The position numbers and the translations under genes were made by a program. Source: Edaphochlamys debaryana (lineage: Eukaryota > Chlorophyta > Chlorophyceae > Chlamydomonadales). From it: DNA of 64,000 bases. Under the pieces are notes generated by a model that was not told where the DNA came from, searched no databases, and saw only the letters and a list, made by a program, of their open reading frames with translations. Below, in pieces: positions 13,635 to 25,763 of the stretch. Location of the stretch: positions 303,270 through 367,269 of the forward strand of contig JAEHOE010000126.1 in NCBI GenBank assembly GCA_016858145.1, in the 5' to 3' direction. Position 1 is the first letter of the stretch. Every line of letters begins with the position of its first letter.

Positions 13635-16115
13635 CTTGCCAGCGGGAGCGGCGCAGGCGTGCCCGTGTCCCCGCCCCCGCTCCCGCCGACACGCCCCCCC
13701 CCCGCTGGCCTCCCCCAGCCCCGCTGCCAAGGGTGCGGCGGGGGCCCCCCGCCGCTTCCTCAGCGCCGCCCTCGCCTTCATTCCGCTGCGCCGTAGCGGC
13801 CCCAGAAGCGCCAACCAGCAGCAACAGGGGCAGGGGCAGGGGGGGCAGGGGGGGTTGACGCAGCAGCAGCAGCAGCAGCCTCATCCTCCTCAGCAGGGGG
13901 GCGGTGCTCGCTCCGATGTGGGGGCGCTGCATGAGGCGTCCGAGTCGGGCCAGGCGACCGGTCGAGCCACGGTCACGTCAGCGTGGGGGCTGTCCACCTC
14001 CGTCAGCTTCGTGGATCAGAGCCTGGATCCGTACGGCGGCGGCGGCGGATCCATGTTGCTGGCGTCGGAGCTGCTGGAAGATGAGGCGCAGACGGTGGGC
14101 TGTACCGGTGGCGTAAGGGCGGCGAAGGGCGGGTTGAGCTGGGGGCTGGTAGGCGCCCTATACGATAGACAGACATTTGGTTGGGCTTCGTTCAATGCCG
14201 GTGGTTGAGCGGGTATCACCTCTGTCTCCTAGTTCTAGGCCACCCCCCTCACGCCAACATCCCGCCCGTATGATCTTTGGCTGCCGAACCACACCGGGAT
14301 ACTGCCGTACGTGTGTCGTACATGTGTCGTACATGCGTGCCGCAGGCGGAGTCCCGGCGCTCGGACCTGGACCTCATGGTCTCAACCTACCAGGGAGCGC
14401 TGCACCGGGCGCGCCAGGCCTCGGCCACCCTGGGGGGGTGAGCCGCAGTTCGGGGACCCTTCATTGCAACGGTTGATGCGAGCAGCCCCTAACATGCACC
14501 TACTCATCAAGGTCGAGAGCGGGGGCGCCGCAGCTGCTGAGCCGCTTGAACGGGGAAGGGCGGGTGCACGCCGTCGGCTTGCGACACCAGTACCGAATCA
14601 CCAAAACCAGTTCCCCCTCCCCGCCCCCACCCCCGCACCCCCACCCACCTCTCCCCTCCAGGGCCCACGCCGTGGATGACCTGAGGGCGCTGCGGCTGAC
14701 GCGGGTCGTGTCCCGCGGCCCCCACTCCCTGCTCGCCCTGGGCCTCATGTTCTCCACCCCCGTGGCCGTCAAGATCATGACCCCGGACCTGTCCCAGGAT
14801 CTGGATCTCGATCCAGGCCCGGATCCGGCGCCTGAGGCCGCCTCGGTGGCGGACGGGGGCATCCAGCACGGGGGCATCCGCGCGGCTGACGGCGCGGCGC
14901 CGCGGGAGGCGGCGGCCGGCGGCGGCGGCGGCGGCGGGCTGGGCGACGGCGGCCGCCGGCCGCGCTGCTGCGCCGACGCGCTCCGTCGTACGCAGCTGCG
15001 GGCTCTGATCCAGGGGGCCCGGGAGCTGGCTGTGCTCACGAGCGTCAGCCACCCGTGCATCGTGCAGGTGGGGGGGCGGGCGGGGGCGGAGGGGGCTGCC
15101 GGGTGTGTATGGGCGTGTCACGGGTCAGTGGGCTCAACCCTCGGCCTCCTTTCCTCAGCTAACCCCTCGGTCTCCACCCCCGCACTCGCCCTCGCCCCAA
15201 CCACAACTCTCGCCCCCGACCCCCCGACCCTGACCCCCCCAACACCCCCCAAGGTCTACTGCCACTCCGAGACCGCAACCCCAGTCCCCCCAGCCCCACC
15301 CGCAACCCTACTCTTGCCCCCGACTCCCCCGAACCCCCGCCCCCACTCCCCCCCACCCCCCAAAACCCCCCAAGGTCTACTGCCACTCCGAGACCGCTCC
15401 TCCCGCTTTCCCAGTCCCCCCCCCCCCATCCCCGACTGCCCCCCCCCTCCAGGTCTACTGCCACTCCGACCGGGTGGTCCTGCTCCCCGCCCCGGGCGGT
15501 GACGGCAGCGGCGTGCCCCTCCTGCGGGTGGGGGGGGGGAGGAGGCGCCGGGCGGGGGGGAGCTGGGCGGAGGTGAGCCGGCGGGGACGGGCAGGGCGGG
15601 GCAGGGGGGTGCACGGGAGCGGGCTTGCAGGGGGGGAAGAGAGATGTGGACGCAAGGGGGGGGGGGCGGGTAGAGTGGAGCGGACAATCAGAGCGCGTTT
15701 GCCCAACGGCCCAGCTATACCATTCGCTCGGCCTCCAAACCACCCTTCCCACCCCCAGATGCCTCCCCCCTTTCCACAGTGCTCGTCATGGTAAGGCGAG
15801 GAGAGAGGATGCGGTTGTCACCGTAGGGCAGAGGGACGGGGCACAAGGCACCGTCACTCCCTCCGGTGCTGTCCCACCACGCCTCCTTGCTCATCAGGCG
15901 GTGCAAGATCGGCCGCTGCCCCCCTCGCGGACCCATCTTTCTACGGTACACATGCCCAAAACCGCAGTACCGAGGGTCTCGCAGCGCGTGTGTTTCGACA
16001 CGCTCCCTGCCCGCCTTCTCTTTCCCCGCCGCCCCCTCCCCCGCCCACAGGAGTTCTGCGACCTGGGCTCCCTGGCGGACGCCATCGACACCGGCTACTT
16101 CGCCCAGATCTCCAA

Positions 16116-16151
<36 letters not shown>

Positions 16152-16856
16152 AGGGGTGGCGGCGCCGCCGCCCAGCCCCGGCGGCGCCGGCGGGCCGTGC
16201 ATGCGCGCCGTGTACCTGACGCTGCTGGAGGTCGCGCTGGCGCTGCGGCACCTGCACTCGCTCCACCTGGTGCACTGCGACGTGAGCTGGGCCCGCACTG
16301 GGCCCGCACAGGGCCCACATGGGGCCCGCATGGGGCCCGCATGGGGCCCGCACTGGGCCCGCACTGGGCCTGGGTTGGGCGTCATGCGCCGCGAGCGCGG
16401 TCCGTGCGTGCTTCGTCACAAAGCCGGTTGCTGTCCGGGGGGCAGGTGACGGCCCCCTGCCCTACTACTGAACCCCCCCCTTACCCCCTCCCCCTACCCC
16501 TACCCCAGGTCAAGCCCGCCAACGTGCTCCTCAAGTCCTCCATGACCGACCCACGGGGCTTCACCGCCAAGCTGTCCGACCTGGGTGCGTGCGTGGGGCC
16601 GGTGGATGGAGGGCTGCGGGTGGTGGTGGTTGACAGGCTGCCACGCTGGGCTCAGTGCCCCAGCCGGGATGAACGATCTTGCCCCCCGCAGCCCCGCTGG
16701 GCCTGGGCCCGGACCGGGCCCTGATGGAGCCCTCCCCTCTGCGCCGCTCCACACACCCCTCCCCTCCCCTCCCCGCCCCACTTCACCCGCGGGCCCCACC
16801 CTCCGCAGGCTTCGTGCACATGCTGGAGCCCCAGCGGGGGGCCGCCCCGGGCGCCA

Positions 16857-16896
<40 letters not shown>

Positions 16897-17896
16897 AACC
16901 ATGCGCTTCGAAGAGCCCGTTGGCACGGTGGGGCCAGGGGGCACGGGGGCGCAGGCAGGAGGGCGCGAGCGGTAGGGGGCAGGATGAGGGGCGCAGGGAT
17001 AGCGGTGTGAAGGCGAGGGTCGGTGGAGGGGTTGTCGCCTTGCAAGGACAGCTTACGACGATGTGAGCAGCCTCACGCCTTCCCCCTGGCGCCCCCTTGG
17101 GCCCCGTTCAGCAACAAACACCCCCTTTCGCCCCCCCCCCCGCCCCCCCCCAGGTGACCCACATGGCACCCGAGGTCTTCACCAAAGGTACCTGGCCCCG
17201 CCAGGATGGGGAGGCGGGGGGGTGAGGTTTCCGTAGAGGCGAGGGGGTGAGGTGCAACCCGGGCTGCCTGGGACGGCAGGGGATGCCGGGAGACACCCTA
17301 CGGCTCTGAACGGCGGCTGAGGGTCCAGGGTCTGCTGGCAGCCGGCGCCACACTGACCCCTGCCAACCCCCGCTACCCTCGACTCCACCCACAGTTGTTC
17401 CTCCTGCCCCAACTCCCCCATCCCCCGCCTTCACCCCCCACCCCCCAGGCGCTGCGCTGGACGCCAGCATCGACTGCTACTCCTTCGGCATCCTCATGTG
17501 GGCAGGGGGGGGGGGGGCGGGGGGTCGGGCCCGGGGGGTCGGGCTGGGGCCCGTCAGGTTTCCCTCGACCCCCCTCAACACGGCCCTCTCCACCCCAACC
17601 CCCACACACACACCCCAACCCCCCCCCCCCACAGGTGGGAGCTGCTCACAGGTGATGCTCCCTACGCCGACAGCGCCAACCGCGGCTTCGCCGACGTGCC
17701 GGGCCGGGTGGTGCGGCACGGCTTGCGCCCGCGCTTCCCGCCCGCGGCCCCCCCCCTCTACGCGGCCCTGGCTCAGGCCTGCTGGGCGGCGGCGCCCGGG
17801 GCGCGGCCCAGCGCTGCGGAGCTGGTGGGGGCGCTGCAGGCGCTGCTGGAGGCGAGCTGCGGGGGCGGCGAGGACTGGGGGGTGGCGGGGGAGTGA
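9692..17896 (+). CDS. Atypical TKL-like protein kinase with GAF-like N-terminal region
   Basis: Proposed start: ATG at 9692 (MSLLSCFGL). Exons with good sites: 9979-10103, 10255-10411, 10637-11161, 11441-?, 12122-12371, 12521-13282, ~13506-?, 14346-14437, 14663-15067, 15453-15527, 16051-16281, 16509-16584, 16809-16927, 17154-17187, 17449-17497, 17635-17896 (TGA). The kinase domain starts in exon 14663: VAVKIM holds the ATP-binding lysine. Then come the hinge (EFCDLGSLADAI), the catalytic loop HCDVKPANVLL (Arg of HRD replaced by Cys, so non-RD), the metal-binding DLG at 16576-16584, APE in THMAPEVF, and DCYSFGILMWELLTG of subdomain IX. The glycine-rich loop is degenerate. GADLVT and VPLRLGSWTVGGLLLVLP upstream resemble GAF-domain strands, as in many algal TKL kinases (inference). 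The junctions between 11441 and 14200 are not resolved, and a phase break near 13690 lies beside a 10-C run. The substrate is unknown. Confidence 0.72.
15245..15395 (+). repeat. Two intronic echoes of the kinase exon 5' end at 15453
   Basis: The true exon opens with AG|GTCTACTGCCACTCCGA. The same 17-base opening, each preceded by a C-rich tract and CAAG, occurs at about 15245-15275 and 15366-15395, with a 120-bp period. Both echoes keep an AG acceptor and could act as alternative 3' splice sites. Confidence 0.85.
16290..16376 (+). repeat. GGGCCCGCAC-type minisatellite in a kinase intron
   Basis: Short units of the form GGGCCCGCA(C/T)(T/G)G repeat about eight times directly after the donor that follows the catalytic-loop His-Cys-Asp codons. 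Confidence 0.8.
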
Positions 17897-19725
17897 GAGG
17901 GCAGGGGCAGGGGTGGGGGAGGGGAGGGGTGGGGTGCGGGAGGGGTGGGGGAGGGGGGGGAGGGCGCCGGTACCTGACGTTAGCCGTCTAACGAGAGGTG
18001 CGGGGTGTGAGTTACTTCCCGCCCATCTACAGTATTATGAATGGACCACAAGAGTCAAGCAAGTGAGGGGCGAAGCGATGCGGGTGTCATGGCTACTCAA
18101 GCGCTGTGCGTACTTATGATTGCTCAGACTCGAGGGGCAAGCAACTAGATGGCGTGGGGGCACGTCCGTGTGTATTCTGATGACTTATCAGGCCGTATCA
18201 GGCAGGATGCCTAGGCAGGTCGGAGGCTGTGCGCTGGCGCGCTGGGAGGCTGTTGCCCACCCAAGGTTACCGCTGCGGGGTGATTCAAACGCATATCTTA
18301 CCTAAAGACTTGACATTGAGGAAGAATCCGGAAGACTGATTATCCAGGAGAGAGACCCGCTAGCCGCGGTTGAATGCGCAACGGGTGGGCTGCAGAAACA
18401 CATTGCGGGGCTTAGCTTCTGGGCGTTGGCCTAGGAAGCCTAGGAAGATGTACTGCGGATACGGTACGGGAGTTTACAGACACCTGACCAGTATGGGGTG
18501 ATGCCTGATGCGCTGTGGACTTCAGGCAATGTTATGATTGTGGTGATCAGGGGCCGTCGCTGTGTACGCGGGAGCGGCTCCCGGGGGGAGCGGCATTGGC
18601 CCTTCTGAGGGCTGTTGCGAAGGGTGGAGGGCCCTGTTGCAGCTGGCACCGGATGCGTTGCAGTGGCTGGCTGGCTGGCTGGCTGGCTGGATTGGGGACC
18701 GAGAGCATATGGTAGCTTGGCGGTGTGTCGCAGGCTGGGAGTACCCCAGGGACTGAGCTCTGCGGCTGCGCGCATGCGGCTGCAGACGTGGGTGGGGGCA
18801 TAGGGCCTGGTTGTGGAAGCTCCTCAAGGGGCGGGCTCAGGGCGAGGGTTCAGGGGGAAAGGGCCGTCGGCTGGTCTTGAGTGTGACTAATGCTGAGCTG
18901 TGGTACCGAGGGAGCGGCGGCGGAGGGAGGCTGGAGCGAGAGGGCTGGAGGCTGCTGGGGGGGAGAGAGAGAGAGAAAGCTCGGTTAGAGTATAGTGCGC
19001 CCACGATTGAGAAGAGGTGGATGGGTCGCGTAGCAGATGGGTGAGGGGCTCAGCCCTTTTTCGCCCCCATGGGGGCGCCCAGCGCTTGTCCAGGCCGGAG
19101 CGACCAGCCCCCGATTAGGCCGTGGGGCGCGGTAATTTGAGGGGGATGTGATGGCGTAGAAAGTGGCGAATGTCTGAATGCCGAGTGCTGTGTGGAGTAC
19201 GAACGTACGGCAGATTTGGTCGGCACGCGCAGCATGATCGCTCGACTGGAGCTGCACAGTCCCAGCGACTGTGCAGTGCAGAGCGTTGAGCTATCAACGC
19301 GTGATAGCCTTTTGGGCTGTGTCGGCCTGCACGCCGAGGCGAGAGCCCAAGTTGCGCTTGAGCGCGTTCGCTACCAGAAATCGCCCGTGGACCGTGCGGG
19401 CCAGCCGATTGCAATACCTACACAGTGCCCGCTCAAAGGTGGGCTGCAACGAGCCATGGCGGGTTGCGGGAGGTGCAATGGCCGCGCTCGCAAAATTGCT
19501 TCCGAAAAGCGGCAGTCTCGCTGTAAGCATGTTCACTGTAGCCCGAGACGACCATGTATCTTCCAAAATGTTCCGTTGCCAAGCGGGACGGGTTTCGGAG
19601 CCTGTCTTTGTGTCAATGGGCATTGAGAACCCCGCCCCACCCCGGTTGTCGCGCACCAGGTGCAAGCCCCGGGTGCGACCCTCACGCTCCTTCCGCGCTC
19701 CTGCCTCCTTCCCAGCTCCTCACCG
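17897..19725. other. Intergenic region, no gene recognised
   Basis: A G-rich stretch directly follows the kinase stop, and a (GGCT)n run lies near 18666-18690. An open frame at 19192-19626 (+) has a Cys-rich end but no recognised domain and no intron signals. It might be a 5' exon of the next gene, which I cannot show. Confidence 0.45.
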
Positions 19726-20319
19726 ATGGCGCCTCCCGCTGGCGTAAAGCGCGAGGGAGCGGGCGGGGGCCGCACGGGGCCGCGGGCCCCCAACAAGTGG
19801 GAGCGCCTGGCTCAGTCGGCGGTGGGTCGGGGCGGGAACGGGGATGAGGACGCGACCCGCTGGCCATCGGGCGTGCACGGGTGGCTAGGCAATTCTGAAT
19901 GTCTAAAGCTGTATCTAGGGTGGGTGGGTTGCGTCCCTGTACCCAGGCATGCACCCGCTTCCCGCCCTTGTGCCCAGGGCCACGCCTCACCCCCTCGCGC
20001 CCGCATGCCACCGCCTGACCCCCAGCGCGTCGCCGCACCCCAGCGCTCGTCTGTACGCCTCTCACCATGTCCACCCCCTCCCTCACCCGCCTGCCCATTC
20101 CCCAACAATGACTCTTCATCCCCCCTCTTCAGGCCCTGGGCCTGGGCGGCAGGAGGCCCCCCGCCCGCCCCAGGGCGCCCTCACGCCACCCCCCCTACTT
20201 AGCACACACGTCGCACCCCTACCACACCCTGACCTTACGCCTTGACCTCTCCTCACACGTAACCCTTCACCCGCCTCAGGTCCTTGATCTGGGCGACAGC
20301 AGCGAGGACGAGGGACCGC

Positions 20320-20350
<31 letters not shown>

Positions 20351-23300
20351 CGCGGCTGCTGCTCCCTCCACCTCAAACGGAGGCCCCGCCGGCGGAGGCA
20401 GTGGCAAGGGCGCGCAGGCGGCGCGAGCGGGGAGCGGGGCCTCGGGGGCCGCGGCGGGGGAGGGGCGGGGGGGCCGGGGGGTCGAGGAGGAGGAGGAGGA
20501 AGAGGAGGAGGAGGAGGAGGGCGGGGAGAGCGGCAGCGCCGGACCGACCCGCTTCGAAGGCAAGGGGGGCGGAGAGGAGGGCTCGGAGGAGGAGGAGGAG
20601 GAGGAGGAGGAGGAGGGCGGCAGCGAGGGTGATGGCGAGGGCGAGGGTGAAGACGAGGGCGACTCTGGGTCTGAGGGCAACACGGAGCCAGCGGCGGCTG
20701 CGGCCGCCGCCGCGCAGAGTCCGCCGCCGCCGGAGCGCAAGCGCCGCCGGGCGGGCGCCGACCAGGCGCCGCCAGCGCCTGCCGCCGCCGCTGCCGCCGC
20801 CGCCGCCGGTACCGCTGCCGCCGACCCCTCCGCCAAGGTCGCTGCCGTGTTTGAGCGGCTCAAGGAGCGCAGGGCCGGCCAGCCCCGCAGCACCAAGCGC
20901 ACGCGCCCCGGTGCGTGGGTGCAGGGGGGGGGGGGGCATGGGGTGCGTGGGTGCGTGGGGGCATGGTAGACCTGGCACAAGGGGCCGTCCCTCGGGGCCG
21001 TCCCCTACCTGGGGTGCTGCCCCCTAGCGCCTAGCCCCAGGTGGGGACCGTCCCGCGGGGGCCGTCCCCGTCCCCGGGCTGGCGCTAGGGGGAGCACCTG
21101 GTGCGTGGGTTCTCGGGGGTGCTCGGCTGAACCCCCCGGTTAGTGTGCTGACCCTGATTACTAATCGCTGAAGTGAACCCAAAGCCGCAAGAAGCGAGAC
21201 CCCGGCTGAAACGGGCGTACCCCGACGTACTGGATTGTGGTCGGAAGCTGGCTGGAGGGGCTGGTCCGGAACGCGCTTAGTGTACGGTTGCCGGCCCGAC
21301 CTAATGCCAGGGCCCCGGGGCCCCGTGCCAAGCCACCGCCCAGTGGTCTTCGCCTGATCCGTACTGAACCATACGGTACCCTGGCCTCCTCATCCCCATC
21401 CACCGATACCGGTACCACTCTGCCCCCCTTCGCCCCCCGCCCCCCAGCCCCCGCCCCCCAGCCGACTGGCGAAGTGCCCCACCTGTGACCACCGCCTCCG
21501 CCCCATTCCCCGTCCCCCGACCGTCCCCTGCACCCCCCAACCCCCCAACCCCCTTACCCCCCAACCCCTCCCCAACCCCTCCCCTCCCCCTCCCCCCCCC
21601 CCAGGCCAGGTGGAGCACAAGTGCTACTACTGCGGCCTCCCCGGTAGCGCCGCCGAGCTGGACCGCTGCTGCTCCTGCACGCCCGGCTCGCAGCTGGACC
21701 GCAACTGCTACAACCGCTGCCACCTGGACTGCGCGGCGCAGGTGGGGGGCGGGGGGGAGGGGGGGGAGAGCGGGGGGTGGGCGCGTTGGTGGGGGCGGGT
21801 GGGGGCGGGTGGGGTAGGGACCCCGTAATCGAGCGTGGTGGATCTGCTGGTGGTGTGCGAGTGGCTGTGTGCACCCGCGCTGTGTTGGGAGGGGGGGGGG
21901 GGGTTGGGTGGGCGGCAGTAGCTGTGTTGGGAGGGCGGGGTTGGGTGGGCGGCAGTAGCTGTGGCGCACGGCCTGAAACGAGTCCGGACGGGTGGGGCGG
22001 GGTGGTGGCGGGGGACCGGGCTTCTGCACGTGCTCTTTTCGCTGCCACTCGGGACGGTGCGGAGCACGGGAATGAAGAGACAGGGGCAACGGGGGGGGAC
22101 AAGGCGTCGTGACTCATACCGGTATCGGTGTCGTATACGCGCGCCTTAGGCCAGAAGCAGCATGCCGTACACGCGCGCTCACCCAAACACGAAAGCGCCG
22201 CCCGCTGCGGCCACCCCCTCTCCCTTGCTCTTCACGCTTCGCTTCCCTGGCGTAGGCGACGCGCTACCGCTCAGTTGCAAGCAACCCCTCCCCCCTCCCC
22301 CCTCCCCGCCCCATGGGCCGCAGGCGGGCCAGCTGCTCCCCGGCTTCCGCGCCGCGGGGGTGTGGTTCTGCGGCCGGGGCAGGGAGGGGCACCCCCGCCA
22401 CACGCCCGCCAACTACCTGCAGGTGGGGCGGGCGGTGGGGGGCGTAAAAGTGCGGGCCGGAAGTGGGCAGCATAGAGCAGTGGGAGGAGGGGAAATGGGG
22501 GCCGGTGGAGGCATACATTGCAATGTGGAATACCCATTTACCCATATAATTGTACTGGACTATGCGGCCGTGTGCGGTGGCCAAAACCGCCCCCTTGGCC
22601 TTAACCGGATTGAACCCAACCGGATGCTTCAACCCCTGCACCCCCTGCAACCCCGGAGCCCTGCGCAGAGCGCGCCACACGGCCCCCCCCTCGCATACTT
22701 CGTCTGCACGCAATTCCCTTCCAGCGCCCAGCCCGCGCGTGGGCCGTATCCAGCCCCGAGGCAGCTGACCCCCCATCCTCTCTCGCCCTTGGCTCCCCCC
22801 CGCGCCGCCGCAGATCATCAATGGGGACGGCCCCGAGGCTCAGCAGGCGAGAGCGTTTGGGTTTGGGGGTTGAGGGTTTGGGGGGTTGGGTTGGTTGGTT
22901 CTGTGAGGGAGGAAAGGCGGCGGCAGGGCGAGACCAGATGAGGGGTTGTCGTGGGGGGTTCCCTGGGTAGGCCCGGCCTCAGCGGTCACCGCCCGGCGTG
23001 TTGCGCGCAGCCCGCCTTGCCTCCCCGCCCCTCCTCCCGCTCCTCCCTCACCCTCCGCCTCGCCGACCCCTGTTCCTCCCTCCCTCCTTCCCTGCTTACC
23101 CCCCCCCCCCCACCCCGCCACTCGCCTCCCCCCTCTCTCCCCCCCCCACCCCTCCCCCCCCATCAGGTCGCCGCCTATGTCCGTGCGCGCAGCCAGCTGG
23201 GGAGGGAGGGCGTCACCCAGCTTGGCCGCTTCTTCTCCGCCACAGAATTCGTAACGTCGCGCGCCAGGTGCGGCCCCGCCCCAGGTCCGACCTGCGTTTC

Positions 23301-24485
23301 TCCCCTCGTCGCCCAACGTTAGACACCCCCGCGCCGCCCCCTCCCCTCCCCTTCCCTCCCCTCGCCGCCCCTCCCCTCATCTGTCCTCGCCGCGCGCTTG
23401 CCGTGCTGCCCCGCTCTCGCCCTCGCTCTCGCTCTCGCACTGCGCCAGGGCTGGGCCGGGCCACGAAGACTGCCCTTGAGCCCTTGCCCACCCGCACCCA
23501 CGCCGGCCACCGCACGTCCCACCGCACCTCCTTCAGCCACGTTGCACCGCAACCCACCCCATAACCCGCCCCCACCCCTCGCCCATGCCCCCTGCATCCC
23601 TGTCCTCTGACCCCCAGCTCCGGTCGGGTCGGGCGCCTCACGCTCGGAGGAGGCCTGGCTGTCGCCCCCCCACCCCGCGCCCATCGGAAGCTGCCCCACC
23701 TCCATCCCCTCCTCCCCCAACACCCCATTCTCCCCCTTCCCCATGCTCCCACACATACCAGCTAGATCAAGCCGTGGGCCATCCCATTCCACACACACTA
23801 TTTGCTGCCTTTCCTTTCCCTTCCCCCCCCCCCTCAGGGGCCTGGTGGTGGACCCCGCGGACCCCGCCGGACTGCGCATCACCTTCGCCGCGCTGCTGCA
23901 CGACGGCGGCGGCGCCGCCGGCGTGCTGGCGGCGGCGCCGCTGCTCCCCGCCAGACCGGCGCCGCCAGCGCCGCCAGGCCCCGCCGCCGCCGCCGGCGTC
24001 GTGGGAGTGGGCGCTGCGGTGCTCTCCGCCGCCCAGCACCTGGCCCAAGCGGGGCCCGGGCTGGCGGCGCCGGCGCCGCCGCCTGTGGACGTCAAGCCGG
24101 GCAAGCGGCGCGGCAGTGGCAGCGGCAGCGGCAGCGGCAGCGGCAGCGACCCCAAGGCAGGGGCCGCGGCGGCAGCGGCCGCGGCGGCTCCGAGCACGCC
24201 CGCAACGCCCGCGGCGGCGGCGCCGAAGCCATCGAAGAGGGCGCGGCGGCAGCAGGCGGCGGGGTCCCAGCCCGACTCCAGCGGGGTGGCGGACACAGCA
24301 GCTGCTGCTGCCGCTGCAGCGGTGGCGGCGGCGGCGGCGGCTGGGCTGGTCAAGCACGAGGGCGCCGCCGCCCCCCCGCAGCACTCCCCCGAGCCCGGGC
24401 GGCCCTGGAGGCGCTGCGGACCCGGGGCCAGCCCCGCCGCCGCCCCAGCCCCTGCGCCGCCGCCTGCGCTCGTCGCCACCAGCAC

Positions 24486-24540
<55 letters not shown>

Positions 24541-24801
24541 GCAGCTGCGGAGATGGCGGCGCTCCGGGTGGAGCTGGCGGCGGAGCGGGAGGCGTCGAAG
24601 GCGCTTGAGCTGCGGGCGCTGCGGGCCGAGGTGCGGGCGGAGGCGGCGGAGCGGGATCGGGACCGCTGGGAGGCGGAGACGCGGAGGGAGCGGGAGCGGG
24701 TGGAGGGCGCTCTGCAGCAGGCAGCGGAGCAGCGGGGCAGGGCGGCCGTGCTGGAGGCCCAGCTGGCGGTGCAGGCGGCAGCGGCGCGGGAGCGAGCGTG
24801 A
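19726..24801 (+). CDS. Probable nuclear protein: acidic region, PHD-like finger, C-terminal coiled coil
   Basis: Exons 19726-19821, 20280-20910, 21605-21741, 22324-22422, 22814-22846, 23167-23267 and 23838-24801 close in phase to 686 residues. The intron after 22846 needs a GC donor (CAG|GCGAGA). Exon 2 encodes two long Glu runs, then a basic ERKRRR segment (possible nuclear localisation signal) and a short helix (KVAAVFERLKERR). Residues about 243-321 hold an ordered Cys/His array: CYYC, CCSC, CYNRC, HLDC, then WFCG and a late His. This resembles a PHD-type zinc finger split over two exons. The C-terminus (about 24550-24800) is a charged Arg/Glu/Ala coiled coil after long Ala and Gly runs. 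I infer a chromatin or transcription role. The family is unnamed, and upstream exons are possible because an acceptor-like CCCAG precedes the start. Confidence 0.7.
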
Positions 24802-25503
24802 GGCGGGGAGGCACGGCGAGGGAGACAAGCGAGAGGGCAGGCCTGGGCAGGCGTCCGTCACCCAGATTTTAGCCCTCACTGTGACAGTATACGGTATGGA
24901 TCCGACACTTGCTGGGATGTGCACATGCGGTACGTGCACTACACGGAGCGGGCACGGGGGGCAGGCAGAGGCACTGCGCAAGTGACAGCGCAGGAGACGC
25001 GAAGCTGGCCCCATCCCCACCTGCACGGAGGGGTCCTGCCCTTGAGGGCCTGCCTGTTCTCTGCCCTGTCGAACGGGTGCAAATAACACCTTGTGCGTGC
25101 TCTCATGCTTGAACGCCAGGTCCGCCTGCAGTTTCGCCAGGAAACCTGCACGCGCGGCGAGGGAGCTGGAGAGGCAGGGGTACATTTCGGCTTTGGCGAC
25201 CTCACCCGCTTGACCAAGCAACACCTTACAGCCTATACGCCGCGTCCTAACAATGCTTACTATTGTTTGCAGATAATAGGACCTCTATCGAACAGTTTCG
25301 CGCAGGCCTGTCGCGATGTCAATTGCTGTCGAGCATGTCCATTTTTGTTGTCAAACCAAGGTATGCTCGCTCTTGGAGCACAGAAGGAACGCTATCAAAC
25401 GCGCAGGCGATTCGCGTTGTTAGCTTTGCTCGCGCGAGTTTTGAAACACGCGTGTTTTTGGTGTGCGGAGGTGGGGGTTCCGTTCCCTATGGCACCGTAA
25501 CCC

Positions 25504-25576
25504 GCCCGGTTAGCTCAGTCGGTAGAGCGCAAGACTCTTAATCTTGTGGTCGAGGGTTCGAGCCCCTCATTGGGCG
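25504..25576 (+). tRNA. tRNA-Lys (CTT), unit 1
   Basis: The 73-nt cloverleaf has acceptor arms GCCCGGT/ATTGGGC and anticodon stem CAAGA/TCTTG with loop CTCTTAA, giving CTT. T-loop TTCGAGC, no intron, no encoded CCA. Only four bases (CTTT) separate it from tRNA-Gly, and no T4 run follows, so a shared transcript is likely. Confidence 0.96.
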
Positions 25577-25580
25577 CTTT

Positions 25581-25754
25581 GCACTAGTGGTATAGTGGTA
25601 GCATAGGTCCTTGCCAGCTTACGCTGATGGGATGGGCCTGGCAATGGAGGCGTGTGGGAGTTGGGATTCCCCCCACCGCCCCTCCTCCGCCGGTCCATCC
25701 GTTCCAGCAGCTCGTAGGTCGGACCAGACCCGAGTTCGATTCTCGGCTAGTGCA
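25581..25754 (+). tRNA. tRNA-Gly (GCC) with ~103-nt intron, unit 1
   Basis: The 5' half ends in GGTCCTTGCCA and the 3' half resumes at GGACC. Anticodon stem GGTCC/GGACC, anticodon GCC, acceptor GCACTAG/CTAGTGC with discriminator A, T-arm GAGTTCGATTCTC. The intron lies about 25617-25719, at the canonical 37/38 position. It is unusually long for a nuclear tRNA intron and ends in a C-rich region. Nine bases separate it from tRNA-Ala. Confidence 0.92.
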
Positions 25755-25763
25755 GCTACTGTA

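Noticed and set aside
25250..25470. AT-richer leader as a U-snRNA gene (CATTTTTG resembles an Sm site)
   Set aside because: No U1, U2, U4, U5 or U6 core sequences are present nearby.
25093..25500. 135-residue frame in the leader of each unit
   Set aside because: No domain, no intron signals, and variants between units change its end freely. More likely non-coding leader.
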